This document shows, one piece after another, positions 7,684 to 14,356 of a stretch of 14,893 nucleotides of DNA (position 1 is its first letter; each line of letters begins with the position of its first letter). The notes below the pieces were generated by a model, which was given only the letters and a program-made list of their open reading frames with translations, ran no database searches and was not told the origin of the DNA. This DNA is from Methylotenera_A sp031373695 (GTDB lineage Bacteria > Pseudomonadota > Gammaproteobacteria > Burkholderiales > Methylophilaceae), in assembly GCA_031373695.1 (NCBI GenBank), contig JANMNC010000168.1:1-14893 (forward strand), written 5' to 3'. The translations under genes and the position numbers were made by a program.

Positions 7684-7700
7684 CAAAAATTATAATAGTT

Positions 7701-7769
7701 GTCATTCTGATCAAAATCGGAATCTATTGGCGTTAAAAGACGCTGAATTCTGGTTTTTGTCAAAATGAC
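7701..7769. repeat. Palindromic repeat element A: two head-to-head GTCAT hairpin units
   Basis: The element begins GTCATTCTGA and ends TCAAAATGAC, 9 of 10 bases inverted. Each half also folds alone: unit 1 forms ATTCTGAT / ATCGGAAT (7704-7711 with 7716-7723, loop CAAA). Unit 2, on the minus strand, forms ATTTTG / CAGAAT (7761-7766 with 7747-7752). G-U wobbles preserve both stems. The form, GTCAT leading into a short hairpin that ends near AATC, resembles REP-type elements and the Neisseria dRS3 repeat (ATTCCC-N8-GGGAAT). It lies between gmhA and hldE and could attenuate or stabilise the operon mRNA. Confidence 0.7.
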
Positions 7770-7796
7770 GCAGAAGAAAGATTGTTATCTTAGTTG

Positions 7797-7802
7797 TATA
7801 AT
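7797..7802 (+). promoter_or_regulatory. Candidate -10 box for a leaderless hldE transcript
   Basis: A perfect TATAAT ends six bases before the hldE ATG at 7809, so transcription would start at or next to the ATG itself. No Shine-Dalgarno sequence lies before that ATG, which fits leaderless initiation. No -35 match is present at normal spacing (7774-7779 reads AAGAAA), which weakens the call. Confidence 0.35.
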
Positions 7803-7808
7803 CTGCTT

Positions 7809-9302
7809 ATGACGCAAACAAAATCACTCGACTCTCTTAAATTACAAGCGACAGTTAAGCAGTTTGGTAACACAGCCTTAGGCCTTACTTCTGCACATGC
7901 GCTGGTCATTGGCGATGTGATGCTAGACCGCTATTTAATTGGCTCCGTAGGCCGCATCTCACCTGAAGCTCCTGTGCCGATTGTGTTATTAAAAGATAAA
8001 AACGAGCGTGCTGGCGGCGCAGCTAACGTAGCGGCAAACTTGGCCTTGCTAGGCATTAAAACACATTTAATTGGCTGTGTTGGCAACGATAGCGAGGCGA
8101 CACAATTAACCCAATTAATTGCTGAAGCGGGCATTGATACTACTGGCTTAATACGCTCGCAACAGCGCCCTACCATCGCAAAAACCCGCATCGTAAGTGG
8201 GCATCAACAAATGATGCGCTTAGATCAAGAAAGCAACGAAGCATTTACTGCTGAAGAAAATGATGCTCTGCAAGCCAATATCCATGCAGCTCTCAAGGCA
8301 GGCCCACAAATTGTTATTTTATCTGATTATGCCAAAGGCTTATTGAGCTTAGCCGTTTGCCAAAATATAATTACGCAGTGCCACAATTTAAAAATTCCAG
8401 TATTGGTAGACCCAAAAGGCAGCGACTACAGCAAATATCAAGGTGCAACCGCACTTACCCCCAATAAAAAAGAAACCGCTGAAGCGTGTAAAACAGATAT
8501 TAACGATAGTGATTTAATCTCAAAAGCCAATGCACTTAAAACCAAACTGGGCTTACAGTTTTTTGCTGTTACTCGCGGTGAAGAAGGCATTACCCTAATT
8601 GATGATACAACACATCATTTGCCTGCCACCGCCAAACAGGTATTTGATGTTTCAGGTGCAGGCGATACGGTTATTGCTACCCTGGCGGCAGGGTTAATTA
8701 ATGGCCTAAGTGCATTAGAGAGCTTACAAATGGCTAATATTGCAGCAGCTGTGGTGGTTGGTAAAGTAGGCACTGTGCCCATTACCAAAGCCGATTTAAT
8801 TGAAGCCTTAAATGCCGAGCAAGGCAGTATGCAAGCACATAAAATATGTGATTTAAGCCAACTTAATGCAAAAATCACCACTTGGAAAAATACAGGCCAA
8901 AAAATTGTGTTTACCAATGGTTGTTTTGATTTACTGCATGCTGGCCATGTAACTTACTTAGAGGCCGCCAAAAAGCGTGGCGATAAACTTATTTTAGGCT
9001 TAAATACCGATCGCTCTGTGAGCGCCATTAAAGGGCCAACTAGGCCTGTGGTAAACGAGCAAGACCGCGCTCGCGTACTTGCCGCTCTAGAGTCTGTCGA
9101 TGCAGTGATTTTATTTGATGAAGATACACCGTTAAATTTAATTAATACGATTAAGCCCAATATTATCGCCAAAGGTTCAGATTACAGTGCAGACCAAGTT
9201 GTAGGTGGGCGCGAAGTAGAATCTTGGGGTGGCGAAATCGCACTGATTGATTTGGTTGAAGGCCGCAGCACGAGTAAGCTCATCAAAAAAATGAATGCCT
9301 AG
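7809..9302 (+). CDS. hldE: Bifunctional heptose 7-phosphate kinase / heptose 1-phosphate adenylyltransferase
   Basis: HldE carries out two steps of ADP-heptose synthesis: phosphorylation of D-glycero-beta-D-manno-heptose 7-phosphate at C1 and, after GmhB dephosphorylation, AMP transfer from ATP to give ADP-heptose. From ATG 7809 it has 497 residues. The N-terminal PfkB/ribokinase domain (about 30-330) shows VIGDVMLDRY (33-42), RAGGAANVAANL (67-78), LVDPKG (199-204) and the anion-hole/base motif SGAGDT (282-287, Asp286). The C-terminal nucleotidyltransferase domain (about 365-497) shows FTNGCFDLLHAGH (368-380) with the HxGH motif at 377-380, and ends with GRSTSK. Here the two domains are fused; some bacteria encode HldA and HldC separately. 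About 28 residues precede the kinase domain. A TTG at 7794 could add five residues, but ATG 7809 is the better start. Repeat elements flank it on both sides. Confidence 0.96.
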   Translation: MTQTKSLDSLKLQATVKQFGNTALGLTSAHALVIGDVMLDRYLIGSVGRISPEAPVPIVLLKDKNERAGGAANVAANLALLGIKTHLIGCVGNDSEATQLTQLIAEAGIDTTGLIRSQQRPTIAKTRIVSGHQQMMRLDQESNEAFTAEENDALQANIHAALKAGPQIVILSDYAKGLLSLAVCQNIITQCHNLKIPVLVDPKGSDYSKYQGATALTPNKKETAEACKTDINDSDLISKANALKTKLGLQFFAVTRGEEGITLIDDTTHHLPATAKQVFDVSGAGDTVIATLAAGLINGLSALESLQMANIAAAVVVGKVGTVPITKADLIEALNAEQGSMQAHKICDLSQLNAKITTWKNTGQKIVFTNGCFDLLHAGHVTYLEAAKKRGDKLILGLNTDRSVSAIKGPTRPVVNEQDRARVLAALESVDAVILFDEDTPLNLINTIKPNIIAKGSDYSADQVVGGREVESWGGEIALIDLVEGRSTSKLIKKMNA

Positions 9303-9327
9303 TTTTGACAACCAACCACGCACTCAA

Positions 9328-9395
9328 TTGTCATGCTGAACTTGATTCAACATCTCATCCAACATACCGATTGCGGGTCTAGCCCGCAATGACAA
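9328..9395. repeat. Palindromic repeat element B: two head-to-head GTCAT hairpin units, overlapping the waaF start
   Basis: The element begins TTGTCAT and ends ATGACAA. Unit 3 folds as ATGCTGAA / TTCAACAT (9333-9340 with 9346-9353, loop CTTGA, one mismatch). Unit 4, on the minus strand, folds as a perfect 8-bp stem ATTGCGGG / CCCGCAAT (9370-9377 with 9383-9390, 5-base loop). Length and layout match element A at 7701-7769, but the stem sequences are different. The terminal ATGAC contains the waaF start codon, so the element is part of a gene's initiation region. Confidence 0.75.
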
Positions 9396-10417
9396 ATGTT
9401 AAAGAAAAAATCTTAATTTTAGGCCCGGCTTGGGTGGGCGATATGGTGCTGGCACAAAGCCTGTTTAAAACCCTAAAAATAAATAACCCACACTGCATAA
9501 TTGATGTTGCAGCACCCGCCTGGACATTGCCGCTGCTGGAACGTATGCCAGAGGTTTCAGCCAAAATTGCGTTGCCATTTAAACATGGCGAATTAGCTTT
9601 TTGGCAGCGCATTCAATTTGGTAAAAGTTTAAAAAATGCAGGCTACACCCAAGCCATAATTTTAACAAATTCGTTTAAATCGGCATTATTGCCTTGGGCG
9701 GCGGGCATTAAAAAACGCACAGGTTTTTTGGGCGAAATGCGTGTTGGTTTAATTAACGACATTCGCCCACTCAATAAAAGCAAACTCAAAAAAACGGTAG
9801 AACGCTTTGTAAGTTTAGGTTTACAGACCAATCAAAATCTACCTAATACCCTGCCCAACCCTCAAATAAATAGTACTCCAGAAGCCGCATGGATACTGGC
9901 TGGTAGCCTGGGTGCAAAACCATCAGAATACAAAGTTTTGGGGCATAAGATTTTAGGTTTATGCCCAGGTGCAGAATACGGCGAGGCCAAACGCTGGCCA
10001 GCTGAGTATTACGCACAAGTAGCCAACGAAGTTTTAAATAAGGGTTGGCAAGTGTGGCTATTTGGTTCAGATAAAGATGTGCCAGTAAGCGCACAAATTA
10101 ACCAACTCACGCAAAACCAATGTGTAGATTTTGGCGGTAAAACCAAACTCGGCGAGGCCATTGATTTAATGGCGCTATGCGACACAGTAATTAGCAATGA
10201 TTCTGGATTAATGCATGTAGCAGCGGCGTTAAATAAAAAAGTAATTGCGATTTTTGGCTCTAGCGACCCCTACCACACACCACCCATGCACCCACATGCA
10301 GTAATAGAATACTTAGGCTTATCTTGCAGCCCTTGTTTTAAGCGCGAATGCCCGCTTACGCACTTAAATTGCCTGATGCAAATTAAGCCACAACAAATCA
10401 TCCATCACGTTTTATAA
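9389..10417 (+). CDS. waaF: ADP-heptose:LPS heptosyltransferase II
   Basis: WaaF (RfaF) transfers the second L-glycero-D-manno-heptose to the LPS inner core at the cytoplasmic face of the inner membrane, using the ADP-heptose made by the genes just upstream. The 342-residue GT9 protein has ILILGPAWVGDMVLAQSL (8-25), the donor-site block CPGAEYGEAKRWP (192-204) with the conserved Lys201, and ISNDSGLMHVAAAL (268-281). A Cys-containing C-terminal segment (313, 316, 321, 328) is typical of WaaF. The ATG at 9389 is the only usable start: TAG lies in frame at 9380-9382 and no other start codon occurs before the first conserved strand. That ATG lies inside the 3' arm of a repeat-derived hairpin, and no Shine-Dalgarno sequence is evident. 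The next gene starts 7 bp after the stop. Confidence 0.95.
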   Translation: MTNVKEKILILGPAWVGDMVLAQSLFKTLKINNPHCIIDVAAPAWTLPLLERMPEVSAKIALPFKHGELAFWQRIQFGKSLKNAGYTQAIILTNSFKSALLPWAAGIKKRTGFLGEMRVGLINDIRPLNKSKLKKTVERFVSLGLQTNQNLPNTLPNPQINSTPEAAWILAGSLGAKPSEYKVLGHKILGLCPGAEYGEAKRWPAEYYAQVANEVLNKGWQVWLFGSDKDVPVSAQINQLTQNQCVDFGGKTKLGEAIDLMALCDTVISNDSGLMHVAAALNKKVIAIFGSSDPYHTPPMHPHAVIEYLGLSCSPCFKRECPLTHLNCLMQIKPQQIIHHVL

Positions 10418-10424
10418 AATTATT

Positions 10425-11987
10425 ATGTTATTTTCAATTATAAAAAAAATAGAAACAGTACCGCTAAAAACCCTCAGCCTGATAATTGTTGTGTTAGCCA
10501 TGCTAATTACTACACAAATTCAGTACATTCAACATGGTTGGATAAACCCTGATTCTGTTTTATATTTAGAGGCCGCCAAACTATTTGCAACTGGCGAATG
10601 GAAAGCTGGTTTTGGTGTATTTCCATGGCCACTATACTCGTTGTGTATTGCCGCCACACATACGCTTACAACGCTTAGCATTCATCACTCGGCACAATTA
10701 TTAAGTGTGATTTTTTTTGGCATTGCCAGCGCAAGTTTTATTAAAATAATTACGCTAGCGGGTGGCAAGCAAAGGCAAATACTCGCTGGGGCGCTCATAC
10801 TTTTAAGCGCGCAATATTTAATGGGTGGCGCACTAGAAATGCTGATGCGTGACCAAGGATTTTGGGCTTTTTTCTTATTAAGCTTAGTATTTTTTGTGCA
10901 GTTTTATAAAAAACCCCAACTAATAGATGCCTTTTTTTGGCAAATCTGCATCATTATTGCCATGCTTTTTAGAATAGAAGCCATTACTTATTTATTATTA
11001 CTACCAATAATTTTACTATTTAATAAAAAACACAATCTCAGCTCGCGATTGGTTAATTTAATCAAATGTAACTTTTTAAATATTGCTTTAGGCATTGCGA
11101 TTATTGGTTTCTTACTTGCAAGCCCACAAGCCGCCAGCCAGTTTTTGGGTAGGCTTAACGAGGTTTTTAACGCCAATATTATCAGCGAACTTACAAAAAT
11201 ATTTACTCAAAAATCCAGCATTATGGCGTCGCAAGTGCTGGGTGATTATCTAGAAGAATTTGCAGTACCTGGCCTACTGTTGACATTTATTTACGTGATG
11301 ATAATGAAAGCCGTGTTGGCCACGGGGCTTATTAATATTACGCTTGCTGGTTTTGCTATTAAAGCCAGACAGCACCTGATAGACAAAGAAACGTATAGAG
11401 TGCTTCGAGCAACTGCCATTATTGCTATTTTTAATATGGCATTAATTATTACCAAAGTCTTTGTATTATCTAGCCGCTACGTGTTGGCGTTATCGCTGGT
11501 GCTAATGATTTTTGCGGCCTTTTATTTGGCTGATTTATTTAAACACTTGGCCAGTAATAATTCGGGTAACAAGAAAAAATGGCTAGTAACCGCCCTGCTA
11601 CTTTTTATGGCGCTCGGCTTAGTTAAAAATATTTTGCCAAAACAGCCAGGCTACAATCACATGCAAGATGCTGTTGCGTGGGTTAAAACTGACAACATAG
11701 TTAACAAGCCTGTGTTTTACGATGACACACGTGCTAAATATTATGCTGAAGAGCCCTTTGCAGGCACTTGGCCTGATAACTGGGCTAAAGTTGCAGATGC
11801 AATAAACGATAAAAGCATATGGCAATATGATTATTTAATCATCAACCAATCTAGCAAACAACCTGAGAAACAGTTATGGCTTAACGAGCAGTTGTTGCCA
11901 CAATACGAAAAACTTAAAACTTTTTACGATGCTAAAGCTAAAAAATATACGCTTGTGTACAAAAAACGTGGCGTTAGCCAACCCTAA
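10425..11987 (+). CDS. Multi-pass membrane protein, probable GT-C-type glycosyltransferase
   Basis: This 520-residue protein has many hydrophobic helices (clear ones near 15-30, 89-110, 118-135, 145-160, 170-198, 215-233, 280-310, 328-370 and 386-401) and a soluble C-terminal domain of about 115 residues. GT-C hallmarks can be seen: an acidic site after the first helix in NPDSVLYLEAAKLFATGEW (41-59, Asp43), an Arg-Asp pair in MRDQGF (141-146), and FRIEAITYLLLLP (182-194), which is like the ArnT/PMT family. By family knowledge such enzymes use polyprenyl-phosphate sugars and act on the periplasmic side. Substrate and acceptor cannot be told from sequence. Its place 7 bp after waaF and before a GT2 gene suggests a role in LPS core or O-chain assembly. 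It could also be an uncharacterised membrane protein with only the GT-C scaffold. Confidence 0.72.
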   Translation: MLFSIIKKIETVPLKTLSLIIVVLAMLITTQIQYIQHGWINPDSVLYLEAAKLFATGEWKAGFGVFPWPLYSLCIAATHTLTTLSIHHSAQLLSVIFFGIASASFIKIITLAGGKQRQILAGALILLSAQYLMGGALEMLMRDQGFWAFFLLSLVFFVQFYKKPQLIDAFFWQICIIIAMLFRIEAITYLLLLPIILLFNKKHNLSSRLVNLIKCNFLNIALGIAIIGFLLASPQAASQFLGRLNEVFNANIISELTKIFTQKSSIMASQVLGDYLEEFAVPGLLLTFIYVMIMKAVLATGLINITLAGFAIKARQHLIDKETYRVLRATAIIAIFNMALIITKVFVLSSRYVLALSLVLMIFAAFYLADLFKHLASNNSGNKKKWLVTALLLFMALGLVKNILPKQPGYNHMQDAVAWVKTDNIVNKPVFYDDTRAKYYAEEPFAGTWPDNWAKVADAINDKSIWQYDYLIINQSSKQPEKQLWLNEQLLPQYEKLKTFYDAKAKKYTLVYKKRGVSQP

Positions 11988-12006
11988 ACCAAATTAAAAC
12001 AATAAT

Positions 12007-12906
12007 ATGTCAAACATACAATTAAGTATTGTGATACCCACTTACAATTACGCACACACGTTAACCCGTGCTGTAACTTCTGTGGCTAATCAATTGTGTG
12101 ATAAAACTGAGTTAATTGTCATTGATGATGGCTCAACCGATAATACGTCAGAAATATTAAGCCAACTTAAGTCACGTTTTGATTCGAAACTTAGCATCTA
12201 TACCAAATCAAACGGCGGGCTAGCTGCAACGCGCAACTTTGGCATTAGCAAAGCTATAGGCAACTATTTGGTTTTTTTAGATGCCGATGATGAAATGTGT
12301 GATGGTGCGGTTGATGCGATTCAAACGCATCTGTTAAATAATTCAGCAGCCATGGTAATTGGCGGTCATTACTCTGTGTTTTCTAATGGTAAGCGCAAAC
12401 TTCACATGCCAGCCGCGCTGCCAGACCAGCCACTAAAAAGGCTTGCAGGCTATTTACTTAATAAAACCGTTAGCATTTCAAACGGTGCATGCGTTATGCG
12501 TAAAGATATTTTTGATAAGGTGAAGTATCCAGAGCATTTTCGCAATTCGGAAGATATACCAATATTTGCCTATGTTTTAAGCCAGTTCAATTGCAGCACT
12601 CTACAGGTAGCATTGGCTAATATTTACAAACACGATGACAGCCTGCGTCATAATGCAGTTTTTGCGGATGCTGTAGGTTTGCAACTGGTAGATGAAGTGT
12701 TCTCGCCGCAAAGAATCCCACATGAGCTGCAGATACTAAAAAAGCCTTTTAAAGTACAACGTTTATTATCTCTATCGCGCGTGAGTTATGAGTCAGATCA
12801 ATTTGAAAAAGCGCGTCATTATTACTTGAAAGCATTCAAACTAAACTGGCGCGTACTGTTTAATTGGCCATATACCAAAAAAGCCATTAAGTCATTTTTC
12901 AAGTAA
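12007..12906 (+). CDS. Family 2 glycosyltransferase
   Basis: A cytoplasmic GT-A-fold sugar transferase of 299 residues. The family start IQLSIVIPTYNYAHTLTRAV (4-23) leads into the nucleotide-binding ELIVIDDGSTDNT (35-47). NGGLAATRNFGI is at 69-80, the metal-binding DxD in VFLDADDE at 89-96 (Asp92, Asp94), and the likely catalytic acidic motif NSEDIPIFAYVL at 180-191. The last 60 residues are basic and helical (KAFKLNWRVLFNWPYTKKAIKSF), suggesting contact with the membrane surface. It starts 19 bp after the membrane glycosyltransferase, with no clear ribosome site, and ends the rightward operon. The sugar and acceptor cannot be named from sequence; context points to LPS or a related surface glycan. 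Confidence 0.9.
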   Translation: MSNIQLSIVIPTYNYAHTLTRAVTSVANQLCDKTELIVIDDGSTDNTSEILSQLKSRFDSKLSIYTKSNGGLAATRNFGISKAIGNYLVFLDADDEMCDGAVDAIQTHLLNNSAAMVIGGHYSVFSNGKRKLHMPAALPDQPLKRLAGYLLNKTVSISNGACVMRKDIFDKVKYPEHFRNSEDIPIFAYVLSQFNCSTLQVALANIYKHDDSLRHNAVFADAVGLQLVDEVFSPQRIPHELQILKKPFKVQRLLSLSRVSYESDQFEKARHYYLKAFKLNWRVLFNWPYTKKAIKSFFK

Positions 12907-12918
12907 GCTATTTATATA

Positions 12919-13605
12919 CTATTTAATGAGTTGCGTTATTTTTTGCAGCATAATGCCTTGCTTTTCTGTTGGAATATTGGCAGCTATTAAGTAGCTTTTT
13001 AACAATAATTCTAGTCTATTAAAGCCTAACAACTTCATATCATCTTTATATCGCACTAGTCGTTTAAAACTTCTTACACGTGTATTAAAGTGTAAACGCC
13101 ACAGAAAAACGCGCATATCAGCAATATCAATTAAGCCTAAATCACCTGCGTATGTACGAACAATATTACCAAAATGCAACGATTTAAAATGAATACCAAA
13201 TTGATGTAAATTGGCAATAAATTGGCCTAGTTTAATACAATCTTCATCATGCAAATTGCCATCGTGGGTAAACTCACGTTGCAGTATAGTTTTTATGGTA
13301 TCGCCCGCCAAGGGCAGGTAAAGCACTGCAGTGTTGCTCGATTCTGCAAAGTGGTACAGTTGAATAATGCTAATTGTTGGTATACCCAGCTTTAGTAATC
13401 GCTCCGCATTTCTACAAAAGCTGCGCGCGTTAGAATAAAGCTGGCTGCTGGTAAAAATACCGCGCAATCTGAATATTTTTAATATGTTGCCGTCTGCCAG
13501 CAGTAGCACCTTAACGCCACGCTCATCCTGCTCTAATACAGAAGCGCCTAGTTGCATTGCTGCAAACTCGGCTTGTGTAATTAAATGGCTTTTTCTAAAT
13601 ATCAA
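12919..13605 (-). CDS. LPS/toluene-tolerance-type kinase-like protein
   Basis: The 228-residue product resembles small kinase-fold proteins annotated as lipopolysaccharide kinase (KdkA/WaaP) or toluene tolerance family. It shows RGVKVLLLADGNILKIFR (29-46), a likely ATP-lobe with Lys43, and a helix with ANLHQFGIHF (131-140). KSLHFGNIV (141-149) follows, where Asn147 fits the metal-binding Asn of kinases, then LGLIDIADMRV (156-166), where Asp160 fits the DFG Asp. Against HRDxxxxN, the usual catalytic Asp is Ser142. I recall related proteins with a similar SLHxGN loop, so this may be a family trait rather than decay. The start chosen is TTG at 13605, which overlaps the upstream HAD stop as TTGA and suggests coupled translation. 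A longer TTG start at 13668 or a shorter ATG at 13557 are alternatives. Substrate is unknown; a sugar of the LPS core is the natural guess. Confidence 0.75.
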   Translation of the reverse strand: MIFRKSHLITQAEFAAMQLGASVLEQDERGVKVLLLADGNILKIFRLRGIFTSSQLYSNARSFCRNAERLLKLGIPTISIIQLYHFAESSNTAVLYLPLAGDTIKTILQREFTHDGNLHDEDCIKLGQFIANLHQFGIHFKSLHFGNIVRTYAGDLGLIDIADMRVFLWRLHFNTRVRSFKRLVRYKDDMKLLGFNRLELLLKSYLIAANIPTEKQGIMLQKITQLIK

Positions 13606-14261
13606 CTGAGTAATGACGCGATATTGGGTAGGTGATTTATTTGGTTGGCTTGGCAGTAAGCTTGCCAATCAGGCACTTCTGTCCAATCACTAATAAACAC
13701 AAAATCAAGCCCTGCACGTGTGGCAGATTCATAGTCATATTTGCTGTCTCCTATAAATAATGCGGGTTGGCTAATATTAGCATTCGCCTTTTCACGAGCT
13801 AGCACTTCATCTTTATTATCGGGGCTACCGAATAAACCGCCATCAAACAGTTTATCAATTTTTCTTTTTGCAAACAAATCCCTAATTTCCTGCTGATCGC
13901 CACCTGATAAAATCAGCCAATTAGCTTTACTTGCATCGCGCAAATCAAACAAGCCTTTGGCTAAGTCACATTGCATTAAACCCACCTCTAGCTCTTTACT
14001 AAAGCCATCTAATAAAGCTTTTATGGCTGCATCGGTAACAGGTTCTTGCAATACTTCGCGCAAATACCAATCAAATTTATGATACCGCGAAATTCCACCT
14101 AATTTCACATGATAATCGACTAATGCTTGGGCTTGCGCATCGCCTGCACCAAGATTTTTTGCCGTGCGAAAGTAGGCCTGTGTTTTCACAATATTAGAAT
14201 CCAGCACTACACCATCGCAATCGAACACAATGGTTTTATATTTTTTAATATCAATATTCAA
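13602..14261 (-). CDS. HAD-superfamily hydrolase (phosphoglycolate phosphatase-like)
   Basis: A 219-residue HAD phosphatase with all four motifs: I, VFDCDGVVLDS (12-22) with nucleophile Asp14 and Asp16; II, LSGG with Ser119; III, Lys150 in SPDNKDEV; IV, FIGDSKYDYESA (169-180) with Asp172 and Asp176. A helical cap lies between motifs I and II (about 23-95) and contains GGISRYHKFDWYL, a cap pattern I recall from HAD proteins of capsule and LPS loci. The start is TTG at 14261, with GGAA seven bases upstream; later start codons would remove motif I. Its stop overlaps the start of the kinase-like gene. The substrate is not evident. It is not GmhB-like (HAD-III with a cysteine zinc loop), though that missing heptose phosphatase step should be kept in mind. 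Confidence 0.85.
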   Translation of the reverse strand: MNIDIKKYKTIVFDCDGVVLDSNIVKTQAYFRTAKNLGAGDAQAQALVDYHVKLGGISRYHKFDWYLREVLQEPVTDAAIKALLDGFSKELEVGLMQCDLAKGLFDLRDASKANWLILSGGDQQEIRDLFAKRKIDKLFDGGLFGSPDNKDEVLAREKANANISQPALFIGDSKYDYESATRAGLDFVFISDWTEVPDWQAYCQANQINHLPNIASLLS

Positions 14262-14277
14262 ACTTTAATTCCATAAC

Positions 14278-14306
14278 AATCTAATAAACAATAAACTTAA
14301 AGCCAA
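14278..14306 (-). promoter_or_regulatory. Candidate promoter for the HAD-kinase pair
   Basis: On the minus strand TTGGCT (14306-14301) and TAGATT (14283-14278) are separated by 17 bp, each matching four of six consensus bases. It lies between the eda terminator and the HAD start codon. The -35 overlaps the T-tail of that terminator. Confidence 0.28.
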
Positions 14307-14338
14307 TAAAAAAGGGCTGTGCATCACGCATAGCCCTT
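14305..14338 (-). terminator. Rho-independent terminator of eda
   Basis: On the minus strand a 7-bp stem (AAGGGCT / AGCCCTT) extends after one mismatch by three more pairs (TGC / GCA) around loop GTGAT and is followed by TTTTTTATT. It starts 18 bp after the eda stop codon. It should end the eda transcript before the HAD gene. Confidence 0.9.
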
Positions 14339-14356
14339 ATTGTAGCTTAGCGTAAA

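Noticed and set aside
7684..7793. Element A as a plain Rho-independent terminator of gmhA
   Set aside because: The hairpin is long and imperfect and the T-run (7754-7758) lies inside it rather than after it; paired GTCAT units explain it better.
9379..10197. Leftward frames antisense to waaF
   Set aside because: waaF is complete with all GT9 motifs; these frames have no ribosome site or recognisable domain.
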